64,000 nt of DNA from assembly GCF_002251295.1 (NCBI RefSeq), contig NZ_NPJA01000041.1, positions 78,880 through 142,879 on the forward strand. Direction: 5' to 3'. The stretch's first letter is position 1. Every line of letters starts with the position of its first letter. Made by a program: the position numbers and the translations under genes. The DNA is from Prevotella sp. P5-50 (GTDB lineage Bacteria; Bacteroidota; Bacteroidia; Bacteroidales; Bacteroidaceae). Positions 42,543-50,553 of this stretch are shown here, one piece after another. The notes beneath the pieces are model-generated. The model had not been told where the DNA came from. It was given only the letters and a program-made list of their open reading frames with translations, and made no database searches.

Positions 42543-43187
42543 ATGCATAGCATTTCTTTTAATCAAGTGACTCCATGGGTGTTTGCAGAGGTTACAGATT
42601 TGCATTCAGAAGTGTGGAAGTCACAGGTAACCTTTGAACGTGGCAAGAAATACCTTGTCGCAGCAGATAGTGGCTGTGGTAAAAGTACGTTCTGTAGTTA
42701 TCTTCAGGGTTATAGAAATGATTATACAGGACAGATTCTTTTCGACAAGACGGATATTAAATCTTATGCTATTAGGCAATGGGTAGAAGTTCGCCAACGT
42801 CATATCGCTATGCTCTTTCAGGAAATGCGCCTTTTCGCGGAACTTACTGCGTATGAAAACGTAATGATAAAGAATCGCCTGACTTCTTCAGCGTCGGCGG
42901 TTGAAGTCAAAGACTGGTTTTCGCGGCTTGGACTTTCTGACAAACTTGATGTGAAGGCAGGTCAACTTTCACAAGGTCAACAGCAAAGGGTAGCCTTGCT
43001 GCGCTCTCTTGTACAGCCTTTTGATTTTCTCGTAGCTGACGAACCCATTTCTCACCTTGATGACACGAATTCCTATGAAATGGCTCATATCATCAGAGAG
43101 ATAATAGATAAAAATGGATCTGGTCTTATAGTAACAAGTATAGGTCGCGATCTTCCATTTGATTATGATAAAACATTAAAACTATAA
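42543..43187 (+). CDS. ABC transporter ATP-binding protein without adjacent permease
   Basis: The 214-residue protein has Walker A (AADSGCGKST), the Q loop (FQEMRLF), the ABC signature (LSQGQQQRVALLR) and Walker B (FLVADEPISHLD). The residues after Walker B resemble LolD/FtsE-type ATPases. The Walker A loop and Q loop are normal, but the H loop region (IVTSIGRDL) lacks the conserved His, so ATP hydrolysis may be weak. There is no permease gene in the neighbourhood. Function unknown; a link to lipoprotein or cell envelope export is only inferred from the type. Confidence 0.82.
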   Translation: MHSISFNQVTPWVFAEVTDLHSEVWKSQVTFERGKKYLVAADSGCGKSTFCSYLQGYRNDYTGQILFDKTDIKSYAIRQWVEVRQRHIAMLFQEMRLFAELTAYENVMIKNRLTSSASAVEVKDWFSRLGLSDKLDVKAGQLSQGQQQRVALLRSLVQPFDFLVADEPISHLDDTNSYEMAHIIREIIDKNGSGLIVTSIGRDLPFDYDKTLKL

Positions 43188-43207
43188 AACATAAATACAG
43201 AGCAAAA

Positions 43208-44518
43208 ATGAAAAACGTAGAATACTGGCAACCGGAGCTTGAGACCATGCCCCGTCAGCAATTAGAGGCACTTCAGGTAGAAAAACTCCGTCGAACTATT
43301 GACATATGCCTTCAATCCCCCTTTTACAAACGGGTGTTGGGCGAACGAGGTATTACATCAGATACTATCAAGACCATTGATGATGTAAGACGCTTGCCTT
43401 TTACCACTAAACAGGACTTGCGCGAAAACTATCCTTTCGGACTTGTTGGAGGCAATATGAAAGATGCAATCCGCATCCATTCTTCCAGTGGTACAACAGG
43501 AAATCCGACAGTTGTGACATATTCTCGCCATGATATAGAGTCATGGGCAAATATGATTGCTCGTAGTATGTATATGGTTGGTTGCAGAGATACTGATGTC
43601 TTCCAAAATTCCAGTGGCTACGGCATGTTTACTGGCGGATTAGGTTTCCAGTATGGTGCAGAAAAACTTGGAGCCACTACGGTACCTGCTGCTGCTGGTA
43701 ACTCTAAGCGTCAGATTATGTTCATCCGTGATTTTGGCACTACTTGTCTTCATGCCATTCCGTCTTATGCCATTCGTCTTGCGGAAGTTTTTCATGAAGA
43801 AGGTATAGATCCACGAAGCACAAAGTTGCATACTCTGTTTATAGGGGCAGAGCCACATACAGATGAGCAACGACGTCGCATCGAGCGATTGTTGGGGGTG
43901 AAAGCCTATAATTCTTTTGGAATGACCGAGATGAATGGTCCTGGTGTAGCTTTTGAGTGTCAGGAACAAAACGGTATGCACCTCTGGGAAGATAACTACA
44001 TCTTGGAAATCATAGATCCCGATACTTTAGAACCCGTTCCTGATGGAGAAATCGGAGAAATGGTTCTTACCACTCTCGACCGTACTATGATGCCCATTTT
44101 GCGTTATCGCACTCATGATTTGACTCGTATTCTGCCTGGCGATTGCCCGTGCGGACGCACTCATAGACGCATTGACCGTATCAAAGGTCGTACAGATGAC
44201 ATGTTCATCATTAAGGGAGTTAATGTGTTCCCCATGCAAGTGGAAAAGATACTTGTCAAATATCCCGGTTTGGGAAGCAATTATCTTATTACGCTTGATT
44301 CAGAAGGCGATAATGATGTAATGACTGTTGATGTGGAACTCGATGGATTGAATACAGACGTCTATCCCGAACTTCAGAGAATGACCAAAGACATTCAGCG
44401 TGCATTGAAAGACGAAATACTTCTTACGCCTCGTGTACGTTTGGTAAAGAAGGGGTCTCTTCCGCAGAGTGAAGGTAAGGCGGTGCGTGTAAAAGATCTT
44501 CGTCCCGGACGTGGATAA
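43208..44518 (+). CDS. phenylacetate-CoA ligase family protein
   Basis: The 436-residue protein shows the adenylate-forming signature SSSGTTGNPTVVTYSRHDIE, then SFGMTEMNGPGVAFECQEQN, RYRTHDLTRILPGDCPCGRT and GVNVFPMQVEKILVK. This is the PaaK type, which makes phenylacetyl-CoA or related aryl-acetyl-CoA from the acid and ATP. In Bacteroidetes such genes often accompany indolepyruvate oxidoreductase; that pair is not next to it here. The substrate is therefore inferred. It is followed by DUF3256. Confidence 0.9.
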   Translation: MKNVEYWQPELETMPRQQLEALQVEKLRRTIDICLQSPFYKRVLGERGITSDTIKTIDDVRRLPFTTKQDLRENYPFGLVGGNMKDAIRIHSSSGTTGNPTVVTYSRHDIESWANMIARSMYMVGCRDTDVFQNSSGYGMFTGGLGFQYGAEKLGATTVPAAAGNSKRQIMFIRDFGTTCLHAIPSYAIRLAEVFHEEGIDPRSTKLHTLFIGAEPHTDEQRRRIERLLGVKAYNSFGMTEMNGPGVAFECQEQNGMHLWEDNYILEIIDPDTLEPVPDGEIGEMVLTTLDRTMMPILRYRTHDLTRILPGDCPCGRTHRRIDRIKGRTDDMFIIKGVNVFPMQVEKILVKYPGLGSNYLITLDSEGDNDVMTVDVELDGLNTDVYPELQRMTKDIQRALKDEILLTPRVRLVKKGSLPQSEGKAVRVKDLRPGRG

Positions 44519-44542
44519 GACAGGGATAAAAATGAACCGAAC

Positions 44543-45100
44543 ATGAGAAAGATAATAATCCTTGGAATATTGATATTGACGACTTTCGCAGCTGAGGCAC
44601 AAAATACGATGAAAGATGTATTTCTCAGCATGCCGAAATCGTTAACACCTGAATTGACAGAAAACAACAGACTTGACATGGTGGATTTCATAGAATCGAA
44701 AATGAAAGCTCGTGTAGATAATCTGTTGGATGGACATAGCGAATTGCTGATGCTTAACGATAAAGCATTCTCTTTGCAAATAAGTGAAACCTTGCGGTAT
44801 GATGTCCGCTTGCTGTTGGCAGATGGAGACAGTATCATCTGTTTGGTAGCTACTTATGGAAAAGATGCTCCAGAAAGTAATGTAACATTTTATAAGGCCA
44901 GTTGGGAACCGATTCCATCCAGCCAGTTGATCACTCTTCCTCAACAGATGTATGTGGCCTCATTTGTTTCTCCAGATAATTCCGATTTGCAGATAATATA
45001 TTCTCAGGCTCTTAATCCTGTTGCTATGGAAGGACAAAAAAATGAAAAAGAAATAGCTGTGATGTTGAAGTGGAATGGCAAAAGGTTTAATGAAAGTTAA
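44543..45100 (+). CDS. DUF3256 exported protein
   Basis: The 185-residue protein has a signal peptide (MRKIIILGILILTTFAAEAQ) and matches DUF3256: MKDVFLSMPKSLTPELTENN, RLDMVDFIESKMKARVDNLL and LPQQMYVASFVSPDN. Such proteins are found in Bacteroidetes, and the function is unknown. It lies 24 bp after the PaaK-like gene and probably shares its transcript. No lipobox is present. Confidence 0.85.
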   Translation: MRKIIILGILILTTFAAEAQNTMKDVFLSMPKSLTPELTENNRLDMVDFIESKMKARVDNLLDGHSELLMLNDKAFSLQISETLRYDVRLLLADGDSIICLVATYGKDAPESNVTFYKASWEPIPSSQLITLPQQMYVASFVSPDNSDLQIIYSQALNPVAMEGQKNEKEIAVMLKWNGKRFNES

Positions 45101-45126
45101 AATTTTAAAGAAATATACGAAAACTC

Positions 45127-45157
45127 TTGCGGGTATAAAAAAAAACGTCTATATTTG
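45127..45157 (+). promoter_or_regulatory. promoter of the uraA leader
   Basis: TTG (45127-45129) and TATATTTG (45150-45157), spacer 20 nt. The predicted transcript begins about 45162, 140 nt before uraA. Confidence 0.7.
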
Positions 45158-45198
45158 CAACGTGTTTTTCATGGTATTAGATTATTAAGGTTAATTGA

Positions 45199-45232
45199 AA
45201 ATTGCTTGTCGTGAGACAAGCAATTTTTTTTG
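45199..45232 (+). terminator. attenuator-like terminator in the uraA leader
   Basis: AATTGCTTGTC (45200-45210) pairs perfectly with GACAAGCAATT (45215-45225) around a GTGA loop, followed by a T run. It lies between the promoter and uraA, so it would stop leader transcripts of about 70 nt unless antiterminated. Confidence 0.8.
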
Positions 45233-45301
45233 AAATGTATCATACCTTAAAACCAATTACTACAATCTTGATTAAATCATTCAATACTAATAATAACTAT
45301 T

Positions 45302-46498
45302 ATGGAAACAGAACAACTATCGACAGTTAAGAAAACCATCGTAGGCGTACAATTTCTCTTTGTGGCTTTCGGTGCAACTGTTCTTGTGCCACTACTGATT
45401 GGCATTGATCCTGCAACGGCTTTATTTACCGCAGGTCTGGGAACATTTCTCTTTCATTTTCTTACCAAAGGGAAAGTCCCGATTTTTCTGGGAAGTTCAT
45501 TTGCTTTTATTGCCCCAATTATCGCTGCTTCCAAACAGTGGGGGCTTCCAGGGACAATAGCGGGACTAACCAGTGTATCATTAGTCTATTTTGTGATGAG
45601 TGCTCTTGTCAAGTGGCAAGGAAAACGTCTTCTTGACCGTATCTTTCCTCCTATTGTCATTGGGCCTGCTATTATTCTGATAGGTCTGTCGTTATCAGGA
45701 AGTGCTGTGAATATGGCAAAGACCAATTGGATCTTGGCTTTTGCTGCGCTTATCACAGCTATTCTCGTTTTGACCTTTTGCCGTGGACTTATGAAACTTG
45801 TTCCTATTATAACAGGTGTGGTAGTTGGTTATGTGTTGGCCATTACAATGGGTGAGGTCGATTTCTCTGGAGTAATCGCTGCGCCTTGGATATCCTGCCC
45901 TGTATCGTTTGACACGTTGAGTCATTTCTCTTGGGGACCTTTCATCTATATGTTGCCAGTGGCAATAGCTCCGGTTCTTGAGCACATTGGAGATGTTTAC
46001 GTTGTAAGTGCGGTTGCTGACAAGGATTTTGTCAAGGAGCCAGGCCTTCATCGGACAATGCTGGGAGATGGAGTTGCCTGTTTGGCATCTGCCGTACTTG
46101 GTGGTCCTCCCGAAACAACCTATTCTGAAGTGACTGGTGCAATGTCTATCACAAAAGTCACCAGTCCGGTTGTTATCCGGATTGCAGCAGCCACAGCCAT
46201 CTGCTTTTCTATTGTAGGCAAACTTAGTGCATTGCTTCAGAGTATTCCTCAGGCTGTTTTGGGCGGCATCATGCTTCTTCTGTTTGGAACGATTGCAAGT
46301 GTTGGTGTTCAGAATCTGATGCATAATAAGGTTGATTTAAACAAAACGCGCAATGTCATCATCATGTCTGTCATGTTGACCATGGGATTGGGTGGGGCAG
46401 TGCTCTCGTCAGGTTCATTTACCATTTCTGGCATTGGCCTCTCAGCAGTTGTTGGTGTAGTGTTGAATTTGATTCTTCCAGACAAGAAAGCTGAGTGA
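45302..46498 (+). CDS. uraA: uracil permease UraA (NAT family)
   Basis: The 398-residue polytopic protein matches the nucleobase-ascorbate transporter family: VQFLFVAFGATVLVPLLIGI, LGSSFAFIAPI, the conserved Glu in the transport helix (VAIAPVLEHIGDVYVVSAVA) and GGPPETTYSEVTGAMSITKV. Uracil is imported by proton symport. It is preceded by an attenuator-like leader and ended by a terminator. No pyrimidine synthesis gene is near. Confidence 0.93.
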   Translation: METEQLSTVKKTIVGVQFLFVAFGATVLVPLLIGIDPATALFTAGLGTFLFHFLTKGKVPIFLGSSFAFIAPIIAASKQWGLPGTIAGLTSVSLVYFVMSALVKWQGKRLLDRIFPPIVIGPAIILIGLSLSGSAVNMAKTNWILAFAALITAILVLTFCRGLMKLVPIITGVVVGYVLAITMGEVDFSGVIAAPWISCPVSFDTLSHFSWGPFIYMLPVAIAPVLEHIGDVYVVSAVADKDFVKEPGLHRTMLGDGVACLASAVLGGPPETTYSEVTGAMSITKVTSPVVIRIAAATAICFSIVGKLSALLQSIPQAVLGGIMLLLFGTIASVGVQNLMHNKVDLNKTRNVIIMSVMLTMGLGGAVLSSGSFTISGIGLSAVVGVVLNLILPDKKAE

Positions 46499-46559
46499 AA
46501 ACTCACCAATATCAATGGTCCCCTGAAATTATTAACGAAGTTCCCAACGATATAAATAC

Positions 46560-46597
46560 TAATCCGCAATGCCTAATTTAGGTGTTGCGGATTTTTA
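46560..46597 (+). terminator. terminator of uraA
   Basis: AATCCGCAA (46561-46569) pairs with TTGCGGATT (46585-46593) and is followed by TTTAT. Confidence 0.85.
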
Positions 46598-46750
46598 TAG
46601 GTATGCTCGGCATAATTCTAAATAGGCAATAAAACAACAAAGGGCATAACTAATCCCAAAAATATTGTTGTTCAATTTACATTGCGTCCATTCTTCCGTC
46701 CTTATGAGTAGAAAGAATAGCAAACGAAGAATGAAATTTCCCCTTCGATA

Positions 46751-47641
46751 TTATGGTTTCAATGATGCGAAGAACATGAGTTTGTATAGATTGTACAGTT
46801 GTGAGACAGGTCTCTCGCCATTTAGGTTGCGCATGAGATAATAGCCGATGGAACTTCTATATATTAAGCGTAAAACAGGCAAGAGTCCAATCTTCTTAAG
46901 AACTTCCACATGCTGGAGTAACCGAGAGTAGGGGACAATGTCTTTACGGAATTTATACAAAGTATGCATAGCTTCTTCCGTCTTGATCATGAAATAAGTG
47001 TTTGATTCAAAACGGGTGAGATATACAGGATTCTCAATGTGTGAGATGATGATTCCGTTTTGTTTCAATGTCTTTCCGAAAATCACATCCTCGTAGCCGT
47101 ATTGGCGAAAGCGTTCATCAAAACGGCAACCTTCCATTACTTTGTGTTCGATGAGAAAATTGGTGGTTCTGAAATTCTTGTATGGGTTGCGTTTCCGTTG
47201 TTTTGCAGTATATTCTTTCTCATGCGTTTTCTCGTAATGGTAGCGCAAACTGTGACGCAGTTTATTTGCATCTCCACCAATGCATAAGCCACCACAAACC
47301 ACCGAAGCCTTGTTGTCAAGATAGCGTTTCAGATAGTCTGGGTCAAGGATGTCCACATCGCAGTCAAGAAATAGTAATGTGTCATATTCTGCCTTGTCTG
47401 CCAACCAGTTGCGGATGATTGCGCGCCCCATGTTTTCTTCATGGATGATATAACGCACATGGTCGATTGCTGCCACTGGTCTGTTCTGATCAACGTATTT
47501 GGGATTGGTAGAACCATCTTCGACAACGATAATTTCGAAGTCGATGCCACAATTGACAGCTTGAACGTGTAGTTCTTGGACCAACGCACAGCAGTTTCTG
47601 TTGAATACAGGTATAAGTATGGATAATCCTTGCTTGTACAT
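46751..47641 (-). CDS. family 2 glycosyltransferase
   Basis: The 296-residue protein has a GT-A core: SILIPVFNRN, FEIIVVEDGSTNPK, MGRAIIRNWLADKAEYDTLL and the metal-binding DxD in LFLDCDVDILD. The acceptor region GYEDVIFGKTLKQNGI is typical of WcaA-like enzymes. It has no membrane helix but a positive C-terminal region (GYYLMRNLNGERPVSQLYNL). The sugar and acceptor are unknown. The reverse-strand -7 box lies so near the ATG that the mRNA would be leaderless or nearly so. Confidence 0.88.
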   Translation of the reverse strand: MYKQGLSILIPVFNRNCCALVQELHVQAVNCGIDFEIIVVEDGSTNPKYVDQNRPVAAIDHVRYIIHEENMGRAIIRNWLADKAEYDTLLFLDCDVDILDPDYLKRYLDNKASVVCGGLCIGGDANKLRHSLRYHYEKTHEKEYTAKQRKRNPYKNFRTTNFLIEHKVMEGCRFDERFRQYGYEDVIFGKTLKQNGIIISHIENPVYLTRFESNTYFMIKTEEAMHTLYKFRKDIVPYSRLLQHVEVLKKIGLLPVLRLIYRSSIGYYLMRNLNGERPVSQLYNLYKLMFFASLKP

Positions 47642-47646
47642 GATTG

Positions 47647-47654
47647 CAAAAGTA
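47647..47654 (-). promoter_or_regulatory. -7 box immediately upstream of the glycosyltransferase
   Basis: The reverse strand reads TACTTTTG, with its G five bases before the A of the ATG (47641). The transcript would begin within about two bases of the start codon. Confidence 0.55.
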
Positions 47655-47693
47655 GTAAAAAATGTTTGTATGGTGAAATTTTGTCGATATTAT

Positions 47694-47724
47694 TTTGCAT
47701 TTTTCTTGAATTATAGTACTTTTG
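47694..47724 (+). promoter_or_regulatory. promoter of the DUF4923 gene
   Basis: TTTG (47694-47697) and TACTTTTG (47717-47724), spacer 19 nt, followed by a leader of about 38 nt. Confidence 0.7.
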
Positions 47725-47767
47725 CGCGACATTTTAATAATATATTAATAATATAGGCATAAGAACA

Positions 47768-48406
47768 ATGAAAAAGTTTTCTTTGAAATCAGTTATTATG
47801 GGCTTCATGCTCATGATGTGTGCAATCGCAAATGCACAGTCAATCAGTGGCGTACTTGATGGCGTACTTGGCAATAATACCACCAGTAGCGGAGGTTCGA
47901 ATCTTATTTCTAATCTTACTGCTATCTTCTCAGGTAATAAACAGGCCAGTGCAGCAAATATTGTCGGAACATGGGTTTATGAAGAACCAGCCATCGTTCT
48001 TAAATCAGACAATGTGTTGACGAATGCTGCGGCCAAGATTGCGGCCAACAAGATGGAAAGTATTCTTCAGACCAAACTGACAACCGTAGGCATCAAACCA
48101 GGTGCAATGACGATGACTTTCAAACAAGATGGTACTTTCACTTCAACATTAAAGGGAAAGACCACCCAAGGAAAATGGAGTGTCAAGGACTCCAAGTTGC
48201 AGCTTACCACGTTGGGTGTTAAGTCAGTCAGCATCACCACTCAGTTGGAAGGCAAGAAACTCATGTTTGTTGCAAACTCAACCAAGTTGCTCAATCTCTT
48301 CAAGGCATTTGGTTCCAAGTCGGGTAACGCAAACCTCCAGACCGTTTCCAAATTGATGAAAAATGTGAATGGAATGGAAGTCGGTGTGACGATGAAAAAG
48401 AAGTAA
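47768..48406 (+). CDS. DUF4923 exported lipocalin-like protein
   Basis: The 212-residue protein has a signal peptide (MKKFSLKSVIMGFMLMMCAIANAQ) and a Ser/Gly-rich linker. The DUF4923 domain follows: IVGTWVYEEPAIVLKSDNVL, MTMTFKQDGTFTSTLKGKTT and QGKWSVKDSKLQLT, a lipocalin-like beta-barrel pattern. It has its own promoter. The ligand is not known. Similar proteins are common in Prevotella and Bacteroides, often as single genes. Confidence 0.88.
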   Translation: MKKFSLKSVIMGFMLMMCAIANAQSISGVLDGVLGNNTTSSGGSNLISNLTAIFSGNKQASAANIVGTWVYEEPAIVLKSDNVLTNAAAKIAANKMESILQTKLTTVGIKPGAMTMTFKQDGTFTSTLKGKTTQGKWSVKDSKLQLTTLGVKSVSITTQLEGKKLMFVANSTKLLNLFKAFGSKSGNANLQTVSKLMKNVNGMEVGVTMKKK

Positions 48407-48495
48407 AATGCGGCGTAATACCCGTAATTGGTTAAAAAAACGAAAACAAAAGGATAAAACTTTTCAAAAAACGCTGATATTCCGAAAAATAGCAG

Positions 48496-48503
48496 TACCT
48501 TTG
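48496..48503 (+). promoter_or_regulatory. -7 box of rpsP
   Basis: TACCTTTG followed by CATCCGC. A -33 box is not clear, but the ribosomal gene follows after about 60 nt of leader. Confidence 0.65.
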
Positions 48504-48567
48504 CATCCGCTATTACGAGATAGTAGCACGAAATTCAATTATTAAACATTAAAAGTTATTTAAAACA

Positions 48568-49104
48568 ATGGCAACAAAAATCAGATTGCAACGTCGCGGT
48601 CGTAAGAGCTATGCTTTCTATAGCATCGTAATCGCAGACGCAAGAGCACCACGTGATGGTAAATTTACTGAGAAGATTGGAACTTTCAACCCTAACACCA
48701 ATCCTGCCACAGTAGATTTGAATTTCGAACGCGCACTTTACTGGGTAGAGGCAGGCGCACAGCCCACCGATACCGTTCGCAACATCCTTAGCGGTGAGGG
48801 CGTTTACCTGATGAAGCACCTCCGTGGTGGTATTAAGAAGGGCGCTTTCGACGAGGCTGCTGCTCAGAAGAAGTTCGACGCATGGAAGGCTGACAAGCAG
48901 AAGGGTCTCGACAAGGTTCGTGAAGACGAGGTCAAAGCCAAGAAAGAGGCTGCTGCTCAGGAGCTCGCTCAAGAAAAGAAACTGAATGAGGAAATGGCCA
49001 AGAAGGTAGCTGAGAAGAAGGCTGCTGCTGAGGCTGCAAAGGCAGAGGAAGAGGCCGCAAAGGCTGCTGCTGAAGCAGAGACAGAAGCTCCTGCTGAAGC
49101 TTAA
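48568..49104 (+). CDS. rpsP: 30S ribosomal protein S16 with long C-terminal extension
   Basis: The first 80 residues are the S16 core ([55 protein letters not shown]). After this comes an extension of about 95 residues, a charged helix ending in Ala/Lys/Glu repeats ([20 protein letters not shown]). The total of 178 is twice the length in E. coli; long S16 tails are common in Bacteroidetes. S16 stabilises the lower part of the small ribosomal subunit. It is a single-gene unit with a terminator. Confidence 0.95.
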   Translation: MATKIRLQRRGRKSYAFYSIVIADARAPRDGKFTEKIGTFNPNTNPATVDLNFERALYWVEAGAQPTDTVRNILSGEGVYLMKHLRGGIKKGAFDEAAAQKKFDAWKADKQKGLDKVREDEVKAKKEAAAQELAQEKKLNEEMAKKVAEKKAAAEAAKAEEEAAKAAAEAETEAPAEA

Positions 49105-49130
49105 TTTCCCTTCACACAACGAAACAAAGG

Positions 49131-49166
49131 AGAGGACGGATGGCAATATTCCGTTCTCTTTTTTTG
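49131..49166 (+). terminator. terminator of rpsP
   Basis: AGAGGACGGA (49131-49140) pairs, with one mismatch region, with TTCCGTTCTCT (49149-49159), followed by TTTTTTT. Confidence 0.8.
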
Positions 49167-49237
49167 TTCTATATATTTCCAACGCGGTTTTCTCCTTATT
49201 ATATTACTACCAACAAACTTACGATCTTCCTTTTTTT

Positions 49238-50395
49238 ATGCACATTCTTGAAATTCCATCATTCTTCCCTCCTTATGGTGGCGAGTTCTGTCTTGAGCAG
49301 TCCAAGGCTTTACAGCAGCTCGGCCATGAAGTTCGGATATTGAGTCGCGTTCAACTTGGTATTACTAAAGGTTGGAAAGACTATCTCTTTCTCCCATATA
49401 CTATGGGTGTAGAAACCATGGATGGGGTAGAGGTGTGGCGTGATTTTCAACGTGGAATCCCCAAGGTGGTGCGTCCCAATGTTGATAGATGGCTGAAAGG
49501 AGTGTTGAAATTGTCAGAAGAGTATTTCCGTCAATATGGTTATCCCGACGTCATCCATGCCCATTGCGTGAAATGGGCAGGTCGGGCCGCCATGTTGATA
49601 GCGCAGCACCACCGCATCCCTTATGTGATTACCGAACATCTTCCTTCCATGATTTATGAAGAAGAGTTCCGTAGAGCGTCTCTGGGACAATGGGAAATCC
49701 CCCTGTTGCGTGAAGCGTTGGAAAAGGCGGATAGGGTAGTGGTCGTTTCCGAGGAGTTAGTGGATGAACTCGCACCGTATTTTGGTAAGCGTTACTCCCA
49801 TCAGGTCGTTTCTAATATGATAGACACTCGCTTCTTTCATTATGCCAAACGTCAACCTTCTGATACGTTTCGTTTTTGTGCCATAGGCAATTTCATTCCG
49901 CGTAAGGGTTACGATATTTTAGCAGGAGCATTTCGGAGATTGAAGAGTCAAGGGGTGAATGCCAGTCTGACGTTGGTTGGTCCTTATACCGATTCTGCCT
50001 CTTGCCGCCGCCTTTATGCGAATATTCCAGATGTGCGTTTCGTGGGAACCACAGATAAGATTGGTGTCCGCGACATCCTTTACTCGGCTGATGCTTTAGT
50101 GCTTCCCACTCGTAGCGAATCACAGGGCTTGGTTTTGTTGGAGGCTATGAGTACGGGTATTCCCGTCATTACCACCGATGTTGTTCCGCAGAGCGTCCGT
50201 CAGCATGATGGTTGTGTGACCGTGCCTACCGAAGATGCGGTTTCGTTGAGCCATGCAATGGTTCGCTTAATCAGTGAACATTTTTCATCCGAACACATTT
50301 CTTCTGCCATTTCCGAAAGTTATTCTCCACATATCATCGGAAACCAATTGCAACAGTTGTTTTTCTCGCTGTTAGAGCGTCAAGTGAGACAATGA
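49238..50395 (+). CDS. family 4 glycosyltransferase
   Basis: The 385-residue protein is a GT-B enzyme: MHILEIPSFFPPYGGEFCLE (glycine loop at the start), HAHCVKWAGRAAMLIAQHHR, CAIGNFIPRKGYDILAGAFR in the second domain, and the donor-binding E-x7-E segment in LPTRSESQGLVLLEAMSTGI. Such enzymes transfer a hexose to glycolipids or polysaccharides. There is no membrane helix. It follows rpsP after a terminator, and no neighbour shows the polymer. A terminator at 50448 shared with the ligase on the other strand closes it. Confidence 0.9.
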   Translation: MHILEIPSFFPPYGGEFCLEQSKALQQLGHEVRILSRVQLGITKGWKDYLFLPYTMGVETMDGVEVWRDFQRGIPKVVRPNVDRWLKGVLKLSEEYFRQYGYPDVIHAHCVKWAGRAAMLIAQHHRIPYVITEHLPSMIYEEEFRRASLGQWEIPLLREALEKADRVVVVSEELVDELAPYFGKRYSHQVVSNMIDTRFFHYAKRQPSDTFRFCAIGNFIPRKGYDILAGAFRRLKSQGVNASLTLVGPYTDSASCRRLYANIPDVRFVGTTDKIGVRDILYSADALVLPTRSESQGLVLLEAMSTGIPVITTDVVPQSVRQHDGCVTVPTEDAVSLSHAMVRLISEHFSSEHISSAISESYSPHIIGNQLQQLFFSLLERQVRQ

Positions 50396-50447
50396 GCGTG
50401 GTGACATAAAAATGCAGACGTACATGCTGACCTGTTGGCGTAAAAAA

Positions 50448-50490
50448 AAACTTTGCGTTTCCAAAACACGGGAGCGCAAAGTTTTTTTAT
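50448..50490. terminator. bidirectional terminator
   Basis: AAACTTTGCG (50448-50457) pairs with CGCAAAGTTT (50475-50484). A runs precede and T runs follow, so it can act on both strands for the glycosyltransferase and the ligase operon. Confidence 0.88.
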
Positions 50491-50553
50491 CTACCGATTA
50501 GCTTTCAAATCCGCTTTACACACGCAGACTTGCGCGTAAACTCTTTCATCGTC

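Noticed and set aside
47899..47912. GGTTCGAATCTT resembling a tRNA T arm
   Set aside because: It is inside the DUF4923 coding sequence, with no other tRNA arms around it.
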